A stretch of DNA of 64,000 nucleotides from Eriocheir sinensis (lineage: Eukaryota > Arthropoda > Malacostraca > Decapoda > Varunidae), in assembly GCF_024679095.1 (NCBI RefSeq), contig NW_026111754.1, positions 682,001-746,000 of the forward strand, given 5' to 3'. Positions 43,328 through 55,233 of the stretch are shown here, one piece after another (positions within the stretch are counted from its first letter, which is position 1; each line of letters begins with the position of its first letter). A program made the position numbers and the translations under genes. The notes beneath the pieces are model-generated. The model was not told the DNA's origin. It made no database searches and saw only the letters and a program-made list of their open reading frames with translations.

Positions 43328-46300
43328 GTTTACTCATACAAATTTATATTATTTTATTGGTATTTTGTTTATTTATTTTGATACGAATTACATGATTATA
43401 TGTGTATTTTGTACATATTTTTTTATACGTATTTACATTATTTAATGTGTAACTTGTTTATATATTTTCATACAAATTTACGTTATTATATGTGTATTTG
43501 TATATATGTTTTGATACAAATTTACTTTATTTCATGTATTTTGTATATATATTTCAATTCAAATTTAGCTTATTTTGTGTGTATTTTGTATATATTTTCA
43601 TACAAATTTAATTACTTCTGTGTATTTTTGTATATAGTTTTATATAAATTTACGTTATTTTATGTGCATTTTGTATATTTATATTTATACAAATACACAT
43701 TCTTTTATTGGTATTTTGTTTATTTATTGTGATACGATTTTACATTATTATATGTGTATTTTGTATACATTTTTTTATACGTATTTACTTCATTTTATGT
43801 GTATTTTGTATATATATTTTTAAAGAAATCAACGTTATTTTATGTGTATTCGTATATATATTTTGAAACAAATTTACATTGTTTATATGTATTTTGCATA
43901 TCTATTTCAATACAAATTTACCTTATTGTATGTGTTTTTGGTATATTTATTTTAATACAAATTTATTTTTTTGATGTGTATTTTGGTATATATATTTTTA
44001 TAAATAAAAAAAATGCGGTTTTTTATGGGTATTTTGCTTATTTATTTTCATACAAATTTACATTATTTTATTAATATTCTGTGTTTTTATTTTGATACGA
44101 TTTTACATTATTCTATTTGTGTTTTGTACATATTTTTTTTATACAAATTTACGTTATTTTAAGTGTATTTGTTTATGTATTTACATTCAAATTTACATTA
44201 TTTTATGTGTATTTTGTATATGTATTTCAATACAAATTTACCTATTTTTATATGTTTTTTGTATATTTATTTTCATACAAGTTTAAATTATTTTTGTGTA
44301 TTTTTGTATATAGCTTTATACAAATTTAGGTTATTTTATGTGTATTTTGTATATCTATTTTTATACAAATACACATTCTTTTTATGATATTTTGTTTATT
44401 TATTTTGACACGAATTAACATTATTTAATGTGTATTTTGTATATATATTTTTATACGTATTTACATTATTTTAAGTGTATTTTGTATATATATTTCTCTA
44501 GAAATCTGCGTTATTTTATGTGTATTCGTATATATATTTTGAAACAAATTTACATTGTTTTATGTGTATTTTGCATATTTTTTCAATACAAATTTACCTT
44601 ATTGTATGTGCATTTTGTATATTAATTTTAATACAAATTTTATAAATCTATGTGTATTTTTGTATATGTATTTTTATAAAAATATGCTTCATTTTATGGG
44701 TATTTTGCATCTTTATTTTCATACAAATTTACATTATTTTATTGATATTCTGTGTATTTATTTTGATATGATTTTACATTATTCTATGTGAATTTTGTAT
44801 ATATATTTTACATAAAATGTATTTGTTTTCATTTCTTACAAATCAACATTATTTTATGTGTTTTTTGTACATGTATTTAAATACAAATTTAACTAGTTAT
44901 ATGTGTATTTTGTATATCTATTTTGTATGTATATTTTCATAGGAATTTAGTCTATTTTTTATGAGTATTCGTATATATATTTTGATACAAATTTACATTA
45001 TTTAAGTGTATTTTGCATATCTATTTCAATACAAATTTTCTTTATTGTACGTGCATTTTGTATATTTATTTTAATACAAATTTAACTATTTTATATGTAT
45101 TTTTGTATATATATTTTTATGCAAATATGCGTTATTATATGGATATTTTGCATCTTTATTTTCATACAAATTTACATTATTTTATTGATATTCTCTTTAT
45201 TTATTTTGATACGGTTTAACATTATTCTAAGTGTATTTTGTATATTTTTTTTATACATATTTACATTATTTAATGTTCATTTTGTATATATATTTTATCC
45301 AAAATTACATTATTTTATGTGTATTTTTTATATATTTTCATACAAATTTACATTATTTTATATATATTTCTACGTATTTAAATTATTTTATGTGTATTTT
45401 GTATATACATTTTCATAAAAAAATTACGTTATTTTATTGTGTGTATAAGTATATATTTTGATACAAATTTTATACAAATTCATGTTATCTAATGTGTATT
45501 TGTATATATATTTTCATACAAATTTATATTATTTTATGTGTATTTTTTCATATATTTCATTAAAAATTTACCTTATTTTATGTTTATTTTGTATATTTAT
45601 TTCATTCAATTTTAAATTATTTTGTGTATATTTGTATTTGTATTTAGATTATTTTATGTGTATTTCGTATATATATTTTCATCCAAAATTACATTATTTT
45701 ATTGATATTTTCTTAATTTAATTCGATACGAATTTAGATTATTTCATAGGTATTTTGTATACATATTTTTATACTCATTTACTTTATCTAAAGTGTGTTT
45801 TGTATATATATTTTTATGCAAATTTATTTTATGTTCATTTTTGGACATATATTTTTATAAAAATTTGCGTTATTTTATGTATATAGTTTTATATAAATTT
45901 ACGTTATTTTATGTGCATTTTGTATATTTATATTTAAACAAATACACATTCTTTTATTGGTATATTGTTTATTTGCATTTATACGAATTTACATTATTTT
46001 ATGTGTATTTTGTATACATTTTTTTATACGTATTTACTTAATATTATGTGTATTTTGTATATGTATTTTTATAGAAATCTACGTTATTTTATGTGTATTC
46101 GTATATATATTTTGAAACAAATTTACATTATTTTATATGTATTTAGCATATCTATTTCAATACAAATTTACCTTATTGTATGTGCATTTTGTATATTTAT
46201 TTTAATACAAATTCAAATATTTTATGTGTATTTTGGTATCAATAATTTTATAAAAAATGCGTTATTTTATAGGTATTTTGCATCTTAATTTTCATACAAA

Positions 46301-47731
46301 TTTACATTATTTTATTAATATTCTGTGTATATATTTTGATACGATTTTACATTATTCTATTTGTGTTTTGTATATATTTTTTTTATACATAATTACATTA
46401 TTTAATGTGTATTTTGAATATATATTTCATAGAAATTTACGTTTTTATATGCGTATTTGTTTATATATTTTATTTCAAATTTACATTATTTTATGTGTAT
46501 TTTGTATATGTAATTCAATGCAAATTAACCTAATTTTATGTGTATTTTGTATATTTCTTTTCATACAAATTTAAATTATTTTTGTGTATTTTTGTATATA
46601 GTTTTATACAAATTTTGGTTATTTTATGTACGCATTTACATTATTTAATGTGTGTTTTGTATATATATTTTTATTCAAAGTTACTTTATTTTACGTTCAT
46701 TTTTGGACATATTTTTATGGAAATTAGCGTTATTTTATATGTATTTGTATATGTTTTCTCATACAAATTTACATTATTTTATTGATATTTTGTTTATTTA
46801 GTTTGATACGAATTACATGATTATATGTGTATTTTGTACATATTTTTTATACGTATTTACATTACTTAATGTGTATTTTGTTTATATATTTTTAAACAAA
46901 TTTACGTTATTATATGTATTTTTTTAAATATTTTCATACAAATTTACATTATTTTATGTATTTTGTATATACATTTCAATTCAAATTTAGCTTATTTTAT
47001 CTGTATTTTGTATATCTATTTTCATACGAATTTATTTACTTCTGTGTATTTTTGTATATAGTTTTATACAAATTTACGTTATTTTATGTGTATTTTGTAT
47101 ATTTATATTTATACAAATACACATTCTTTTATTGGTATTTTGTTTATTTATTTTGATAGGAATTTACATTATTTTATGTGTATTTTGTATACATTTTCTT
47201 ATACGCATTTACTTCATTTTGTGTGTTTTGTATATATGTTTTTATACAAATCTACGTTATTTTATGTGTATTCGTATATATATTTTGAAACAAATTTACA
47301 TTGTTTTATATGTATTTTGCATATCTATTTCAATACAGATTTACTATATTGTATGTGTATTTTGTATATTTATTTTAATACAAATTAATTTTTTCATGTG
47401 TATTTTGGTATATATATTTTTATAAGAAAATGCTTTATTTAATGGGTATTTTGCATCTTTATTTTCATACAAATTTACATTATTTTATTAATATTCTGTG
47501 TATTTATTTTGATACGATTTTACATTATTCTATTTGTGTTTTGTATATATTTTTTTATACATATATACATTATTTAATGTGTATTTTGTATATTTTAAAA
47601 CAAATTTACGTTATTTTATGCGCATCTGTTAAAATATTTTGATACAAATTTACATTATTTTATGTATTTTGTATATATATTTTAATACAAATTTAGTTTA
47701 TTTTATGTATATTTTGTATATCTATTTTCAT
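43328..47731 (+). repeat. Satellite block 27, T-rich strand on +
   Basis: A 4.4-kb run with one ~676-bp higher-order repeat (43695-44370). 44160-46080 parallels 1810-3780 and 15540-17500; 46080-46620 parallels 310-870; 47230-47731 parallels 5420-5915. It is therefore a diverged mosaic of the block 1 family. Confidence 0.9.
43695..44370 (+). repeat. Higher-order repeat unit, ~676 bp
   Basis: Same ordered variants as the other units, with TTATAAATAAAAAAAATGCG in the A-run monomer. Confidence 0.78.
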
Positions 47732-49170
47732 TCGTATCAAAATAAATAAACAAAATAGCAATAAAATAATGTAAATTTGTATGAGAAAACATATACAAAT
47801 ACACATAAAATAACGCAAATTTCTAAAAAAATATATGTACAAAAATGCACAAAAAATAGAGTAAATTTACATAAAAATATATATACAAAACACACATTAA
47901 ATAATGTAAATGCGTACATAAAATCACCTAAATTTGTATAAAACTATATACAAAAATACACAAACATATTTAAAATTTGTATGAAAAGAAATATACAAAA
48001 TACACATAAAATTAGGTAAATTTGTATTGAAATACATATACAAAATACACATAAAATAATGTAAATTTGAATGAAAATATTTAAACAAATACACTTAAAA
48101 TAACGTAAATTTCTATAAAATATATATGCAAGATACACATTAAATAATGTAAATGTGTATAAAAAAATATATACAAAAAAGAAATAGAATTATGTAAAAT
48201 CCTATCAATATAAACACACAGAATATCAATAAAATAATGTAAATTTGTATGAAAAGAAAGATGCAAAATTCCCATAAAATAGCGCATTTTTTATAAAAAT
48301 ATTCATACCAAAATACACATAAAATATTTAAATTTGTATTGAAATAAATATACAAAATGCATATACAGTAAGGTAAATATGTATTGAAAGAGATATTAAA
48401 AAATACATATAAAACAAAGTTAATTTGTTTCAAAATATATATACGAATACACATAAAATAACGAAGATTTCTATAGAAATATATATACAAAATACACATG
48501 TAATTATGTAAATACGTATAAAAATATATATACAAAATACATATCTAGGTAAATTCGTGTCAAAATAAATAAACAAAATATCATGAAAAGAATGTGTATT
48601 TGCATGAAAATAAATAATAGATAATAAATTTGTATGAAATATATAATTATGCAAGATACACATTAAATAATGTAAATATGTATAAAAAATGTATATACAA
48701 AAAACAAATAGAATAATGTGAAATCGTAACAAAATAAATACACCGAATATTAATAAAATAGTGTAAATTTGTATGAAAATAAAGATGCAAAATTCCCATC
48801 AAATAGCGCATTTCTTATAAAAATATATATACCAAAATACATATAAAATATTTAAATTTGTATTGAAATAAATATACAAAATGCACATACAATAACGTAA
48901 ATTTGTATTGAAAGAGATATGCAAAAATACATATAAAACAATGTAAATTTGTTTTAAAATATATATACGAATACACATAAAATAACGTAGATTTCTATAA
49001 AAATATATATACAAAATACACATAAAATTAAGTAAATACGTATAAAAATAGATATATAAAATACACATAGAATAATGGAAAATTGTTTAAAAAAAAAAAT
49101 AAACAGAATATAAATAAAATAATGTAAATTTGTATGAAAATAAAAATGCAAAATACTAATGGGTAGGCGG

Positions 49171-49181
49171 TGGCCGAAGTG
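49171..49181 (+). promoter_or_regulatory. Pol III A box
   Basis: TGGCCGAAGTG fits the A-box consensus TRGYNNANNNG at every defined position. It lies 10 nt inside the element, as expected for an internal type 2 Pol III promoter. Confidence 0.85.
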
Positions 49182-49223
49182 ATAGCGTACTGGACCCACA
49201 TTCGCCGCGTGATGGTCGACGCG

Positions 49224-49234
49224 GGTTCGAATCC
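49224..49234 (+). promoter_or_regulatory. Pol III B box
   Basis: GGTTCGAATCC is an exact match to the B-box consensus GGTTCGANTCC. It starts 43 nt after the A box ends, a spacing within the tRNA gene range. Confidence 0.92.
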
Positions 49235-49251
49235 TCACGCTACCACTCGGA

Positions 49252-49256
49252 TTTTT
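49252..49256 (+). terminator. T5 run, possible Pol III terminator inside the SINE
   Basis: Five consecutive T residues follow 17 nt after the B box, within GGATTTTTCGG. In animals four to five T residues usually suffice to stop Pol III, so a transcript from this copy would probably end after the tRNA-like head. It may be a copy-specific mutation or a family trait. Confidence 0.5.
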
Positions 49257-49424
49257 CGGTCACCGCCGAGTGGCTTAAAACTACCCACATGCTGTCCTGA
49301 AGACCACCCATCAACCCGGACTCTAGAGGAAGCCGTCCAAGCGAATCAAGTACGAGTTCCGGGGGGCAGCATGAGCCAATGCAAGATGGCGCCACTATAA
49401 ACACTCGCCTGCGCCAGAACGGGC

Positions 49425-49494
49425 TGGGCCGACCATCAGGCCCCACCTGGAAGAAGCCTTGGGCCGACCATCAGGCCCCACCGGGAAGATGCCT
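49425..49494 (+). repeat. 35-bp direct repeat within the SINE body
   Basis: GGGCCGACCATCAGGCCCCA occurs at 49426 and again at 49461, each followed by a GGAAGA-GCC segment. The first copy reads GGAAGAAGCC, the second GGAAGATGCC. Confidence 0.9.
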
Positions 49495-49509
49495 ACCGGC
49501 GCAATAGGC
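49491..49509 (+). other. Small 3' terminal hairpin of the SINE body
   Basis: GCCTA (49491-49495) pairs with TAGGC (49505-49509) across a 9-nt loop, CCGGCGCAA, just before the A tail. Some SINEs share a 3' stem-loop with their partner LINE; whether this is one cannot be told here. Confidence 0.45.
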
Positions 49510-49733
49510 AACAACGTAAAAAAAAAAAAATAATAATAAATAAATAAAATAAAGCATATTTTTATGAAAATGCATATACAAAAATACACATAGCATAATT
49601 AAATTTGTATTAAAATTAATATACAAAATGCATATACAATAAGGTAAATTTGTATTGAAAAAATATGCAAAATACACATAAAACAGTGTAAATTTATTTC
49701 AAAATCTATATACGAATACTTATAAATCAACGT

Positions 49734-51622
49734 AGTGTATTTGTTTTTATTTCATACAAATTTTCATTATTTCATGTGTATTTTGTACATGTACAAAATT
49801 GTACAAATTTAACTAATTATATGTGTATTTTGTATATCAATTTTCATAAAAATTGAAATTATTTTTGTTTTTTTTGTATATATTTTTATACAAATTTTCG
49901 TTATTTTATGTGTATTTTGTATATTTATTTTCCTACAAATATACGTACTTTTATCGGAGTTTTGTTTGTTTATTTTGATACGAATTTACATTATTTTAGG
50001 GGTATTTGGTATATATATTTTTATACTATTTACATCATTTTATATGTATTTTGTATGTATATTTTCATAGAAATTTACTGTATTTTATGTGTATTCGTAT
50101 ATATATTTTGATACAAATTTACATTATTGATGTGTATTTTGCATATGTATTTCAATACAAATTTACTTTATTGTATATGCATTTTGTATATTTATTTCAA
50201 TACAAATTTAATTATTTCATGTGTATTTTTGTATATATATTTTATGCATATATGCGTTATTATATGGGTATTTTGCATCTTTATTTTCATACAAATTTAA
50301 ATTATTTTATTGATATTCTGTTTATTTATTTTGATACGATTAAACATTATTCTATGTGTATTTTGTATATATATTTTTATACATATTTACATTATTTAAT
50401 GTATATTTTGTATATATATTTTACCCAAATTTACGTTATTTTATGTGTATTTGTTTATATATTTTCATACAAATTTACATTATTTTATGTGTATTTTGTA
50501 TATGTATTTCAATACAAATTTGCCTAACTTTATGTGTATTTTGCATATATATTTTCAAACAAATTTAAATTATTTTTGTGTATTTTTTTATTTATTTTTA
50601 TACAAATTTTAGTTATTTGATTTGTATTTTGTATATATATTTTCCTACAAATATACAATCTTTTATTATAATTTTGTTTATTTATTCTGATACGAGTTTA
50701 CATTATTTTATGTGTATTTTGTATATATATTTTTCTACGTATTTACATTATTTTATGTGTATTTTGTATATATATTTTAATAAAAATTAACATTATTTTA
50801 TTGTGTGTATTCCTATTTATTTTGATACAAATTTTATACAAATTCATGTTATTTTATGTGTATTTGTATATATATTTTCATACAAATTTATATTATTTTA
50901 CGTGTATTTTTACATATTTTTCATAACAAATTTACCTTATTTTATGATTATTTTGTATATTTATTTCATTCAATTTTAAATTATTTCATGTGTATATTTG
51001 TATTTGTATTTACGTAATTTTATGTGTATTTTCTATATATATCTTCATCCAAAATTACATTATTTTATTGGTATTTTCTTTATTTAACTCGATACGAATT
51101 TAGATTTTTTCAAAGGTATTTTGTATACATATGTTTATACTCATTTACGTTAAGTAATGTGTGTTTTGTATATATTTTTTATGCAAATTTAATTTATGTG
51201 CATTTTTGTACATATATTTTTATAGAAATTTATTTATTTTATGTGTATTTTGTATATGTTTTCTCATAAAAATTTACATTTTTTTATTGGTATTTTGTTT
51301 ATTTATTTTGATACGAATTACATGATTATATGTGTATTTTGTATATATTTTTTATACGTAATTACATTATTTAATGTGTATTTTGTTTATATATTTTTAT
51401 ATAAAATTTACGTAATTATATGTGTATTTGTAAAAATATTTTGATACATTTACTTTATTTTATGTATTTTGTGCATATATTTCAATTCAAATTAAGCTTA
51501 TTTTGTGTGTATTTTGTATATCTATTTTCATACAAATTTAATTACTTTTGTGTATCTTTGTATATTGTTTTATATAAATTTTCCTTAGTTTATGTGCATT
51601 TTGTATATTTATATTTATACAA
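49734..51622 (+). repeat. Satellite block 29, T-rich strand on +
   Basis: It contains a diverged series of the block 1 monomer order, for example TACTCATTTACGTTAAG near 51138 in place of the usual TACTCATTTACATTATC. It ends in a microhomology switch at ATACAAATACACAT (51618-51631). Confidence 0.88.
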
Positions 51623-53685
51623 ATACACATAAAATAAAGTAAATTTCCATAAAAATAAATATACAAAACACACATTAAATAATGTAAATGCGTATAAAAA
51701 TATGTATACAAAATACCTATGAAATAATCGAAATTCGTATCGAATTAAACTAACAAAATACCAATAAAATAATGTAATTTTGGATGAAAATATATATAGA
51801 AAATACACATAAAATAACCTAAATACAAATACATATATACACATAAAATAATTTAAAATTGAAGGAAATAAATATTCAAAATTAACATAAAATATTGTAA
51901 ATTTGTAATGAAATATATGAAAAAATACACATAAAATAATATAAATTTGTATGAAAATATATATACAAATGCACATTAAATAACATGAATTTGTATAAAA
52001 TTTGTATCAAAATATATACTTATACACACAATAAAATAACGTATTTTTTTCATGAAAATGTATGTACAAAATACACATAAAATAATTTAAATACGTAGAA
52101 AAATATATATACAAAAAACACATAAAATAATGTAAATATGTATGAAAATATATAAACAAATACACTTAAAATAATGTAAATTTGGATAAAATATATATAC
52201 AAAATGAACATTAAATAATGTAAATATATGTATAAAAAATATATACAAAAAACACATAGAATAATGTTAAATCGTATCAAAATAAATAAAAAGAATATCA
52301 ATAAAATAATGTAAATTTGTATGAAAATAAAGATGCAAAATATCCATATAATAACGCATATTTGCATAAAAATATATATACAAAAATACATATAAAATAA
52401 TTAAATTTGTATTAAAATAAATATACAAAATGCACGTACAATAAAGTAAATTTGTATTGAAATAGATATGAAAAATACACATCAATAATGTAAATTTGTA
52501 TCAAAATATATATACGAATACTCATAAAATAGAGTAAATTTCTATGAAAATATACATACAAAATAGATATACAAAATACACATATAACTAGTTAAATTTG
52601 TATTTAAAAACATGTACAAAAAACACATAAAATAATGTAGATTTGTATGAAATGAAAACAAATACATTTTATATAAAATATATATACAAAATACACATAG
52701 AATAATGTAAAATCATATCAAAATAAATACACAGAATATCAATAAAATAATGTAAATTCGTATGAAAATAAAGATGCAAAATACCCATAAAATAAAGCAT
52801 ATTTTTATAAATATACATATACAAAAATACACATAGATTAATCAAATTTGTGTTAAAATTAATATTCAAAATGCACATACAATAAGGTAAATTTGTATTT
52901 AAAAAATATGCAAAATACACATAAAACTATATAAATTTGTTTCAAAATATATATACGAATACACATAAAATAACGCAGATTTCTATAGAAATATATATAC
53001 AAAATACACTTGAAATAATGTAAATACGTATGAAAATATATATACAAAATACACATTAAATAATGTTATATATATAAAATAATGTAAATTTGAATGAAAA
53101 TATATAAACATATAGACTTAAAATAACGTAAATTTGTATCAAATATATATACAAAAAATACATTATATAATGTAAATATGTATAAAAAAATATATACAAA
53201 ACACAAATAAAATAATGTAAAATCGTATCAAAATAAATACAGAAAATATTAATAAAATAATGTAAATTTGTATGAAAATTAAGATGCAAAATACCCATAA
53301 AATAACGCATTTTTTATAAAAATATATATACGAAAAAACATAAAATATTTAATTCTGTATTAAAATAAATAGATATACAAAATACACATAAAATAAGCTA
53401 AATTTGAATTGAAATATATACAAAATACATAAAATAATGTAAATTTGTATCAAAATACTTATACAAATACACATATAATAACGTAAATTTGTATAAAAAT
53501 ATATAAACAAACTACACATTAAATAATGTAAATACGTATAAAAAAAATGTACAAAATACACAAATAATCATGTAATTCGTATCAAAATAAATAGACAAGA
53601 TACCAATAAAATAATGTAAATTTCTATGAGAAAACATATACAAAATACACATAAATAACGCAAATATCAATAAAAATATATATAA
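51623..53685 (-). repeat. Satellite block 30, inverted
   Basis: The reverse complement of 11162-13810, but about 590 bp shorter. It lacks the (TA)n tract, the 294-bp duplication and about 200 bp near 53070, where a short TTATATATATAAAATAAT join is visible. Confidence 0.9.
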
Positions 53686-53699
53686 TATAATATATTTTT
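53672..53699. other. AT hairpin at an orientation switch, mirror copy
   Basis: The same 10-bp arms as 11148-11175, in the inverted segment copy. Confidence 0.8.
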
Positions 53700-55233
53700 A
53701 TACATATTTAAAATATTTAATGTATATTTTGTATGTATATTTTATCCAAATTTACGTTATTTTATATGTATTTGTTTATATATTTTCATACAAATTTACA
53801 TTATTTTATGTGAGTTTTGTATATGTATTTCAATACAAATTTGCCTAACTTTATGTGTATTTTGCATATCTATTTTCAAACATATTTAAATTATTTTTGT
53901 GTATTTTTGTATATATTTTTATACAAATTTTAGTTATTTTATTTGTTTTTTGTATATATATTTTCCTACAAATATTCATTCTTTAATTGGAATTTTGTGT
54001 ATTTAATTTTTTACGAATTTACATTATTTTATGTGTATTTTGTATATATATTTTTCTACGTATTTAAATTATTTTATGAGTATTTTATATATACATTTTC
54101 ATAAAAATTTACGTTATTTTATTGCGTTTATTCGTATATATTTTGAAACAAATTTTATACAAATTCATGTTATTTTATGTGTATTTGTATATATATTTTC
54201 ATACAAATTTATATTATTTTATATGTATTCTTACATATATTTTATTACAAATTTACCTTATTTTATGTTTATTTTGTATATTTATTTCATTTAATATAAT
54301 CAATTTTTAAATTTATTGTATATGCATTTTGTATATTAATTTTAATACAAATTTAATTATTCTATATGTATTTTTCTATGTGTATTTTTATAAAAATATG
54401 CTTTATTTTATGGGTATTTTGCATCTTTATTTTCATACAAATTTACGTTATTTTATTGATATTCTGCTCATTCATTTTGATACGATTTGACATTATTCTA
54501 TGTGTATTTTGTATATATTTTTCATACAAATTTACGTTATTTTATGTGTATTTGTTTATATATTTTGACACAAATTTACAATATTTTATGGGTATTTTGT
54601 ATATATATTTCAAAAGAAATTTACCTAGTTTGATGTGTATTTTGAATATATATTTTCATACAAACTCAAGTTATTTTTATGTATTTTGGTATATATTTCA
54701 ATACAAATTTTAGTTAGGTTATGTGTATTTTGTAAATATATTTTCATTCAAATATATATTATTTTATTGATATTTTGTTGATTTATATTGATACGGATTT
54801 TAAATTATTTTATATGTACTTTGTATATATATTTTTATACGCATTTACATTATTTAAAATTTATTTTGAATATATAATTTTATACAAATTCATGGTATTT
54901 TATGTGTATTTGTATATATATTTTCATATAAATTTACATTATTTTATGTGTATTTTGTACATATATTTCATTACAAATTTACCTTATTTTATGTTTATTT
55001 TGAATGTGTATTTTGTACATTTATATTTATACAAATACAGATTCTTTTATTGGTATTTTGTTTATTTATTTTGTTTCGAATTTACATTATTTTATGTGTA
55101 TTTTGTTTACATTTTTGTATACGTATTTACTTAATTTTATGTGTATTTTGTATATATATTTTTATAGAAATCTACGTTATTTTATGTGTATTCGTACATA
55201 TATTTTGAAACAAATTTACATTGTTTTATATGT
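53686..55233 (+). repeat. Satellite block 31, T-rich strand on +
   Basis: The reverse complement of 9621-11161 over its full length, with both junctions conserved: the AT hairpin on the left and TTTTATATGTTCAATAAGG on the right. Confidence 0.9.

Larger units (their letters stand above)
41010..44160 (-). repeat. Segmental duplication C, copy 2, inverted
   Basis: The mirror of 17641-20789. It overlaps a local tandem duplication of ~2.3 kb (39729-44330), so the arrangement was copied more than once. Confidence 0.87.
39729..44330. repeat. Tandem duplication of ~2.32-kb mixed-orientation unit
   Basis: The first copy is about 39729-42060 and the second about 42070-44330. Each is a short + block, a ~1.07-kb reversed block and a + block. 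ATATGCAACATACACG occurs near 40995 and 43313, about 2,318 bp apart. Confidence 0.85.
49162..49244 (+). pseudogene. tRNA-like head of the SINE (Leu/Ser class II-like)
   Basis: GGTAG at 49162-49166 can pair with CTACC at 49240-49244. The 83-nt span suits a tRNA with a long variable arm. An extra G appears near 49167 relative to a GGTAGCG/CGCTACC acceptor, so the acceptor stem is broken. It is not a functional tRNA gene; the anticodon cannot be assigned safely. Confidence 0.7.
49161..49550 (+). mobile_element. tRNA-derived SINE with A-rich tail
   Basis: This is the only G+C-rich DNA in the window and breaks the satellite cleanly. The order is: a tRNA-like head (49162-49244) with canonical Pol III A and B boxes, a ~270-bp body unrelated to tRNA containing a 35-bp direct duplication, a small terminal hairpin, and an A-rich tail (49518-49550) with TAATAATAAATAAATAAA character. 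Length and layout fit SINE retroposons mobilised in trans by a LINE. The head resembles class II tRNA: GGTAG pairs with CTACC, and TGGCCGA is typical of tRNA-Leu and tRNA-Ser. No open frame in it is credible. No clean target-site duplication is visible. I do not assign a family name; a retropseudogene from another Pol III transcript is the alternative. Confidence 0.88.
47732..49733 (-). repeat. Satellite block 28, inverted, interrupted by the SINE
   Basis: The start matches 5916 onward, following CATTCGTATCAAAATAAATA. The SINE at 49161 sits inside the monomer variant that normally reads GCAAAATACCCATAAAATA. Monomers resume at 49551 with AAAGCATATTTTTATG. Confidence 0.9.

Noticed and set aside
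49162..49244. Functional tRNA gene
   Set aside because: The acceptor stem is broken by an extra base, the anticodon arm does not fold convincingly, and the element continues into a SINE body with an A tail.
49170..49400. Short frames inside the G+C-rich island
   Set aside because: They begin within the tRNA-like head and run through the SINE body on both strands; the structure explains the DNA better than a gene.
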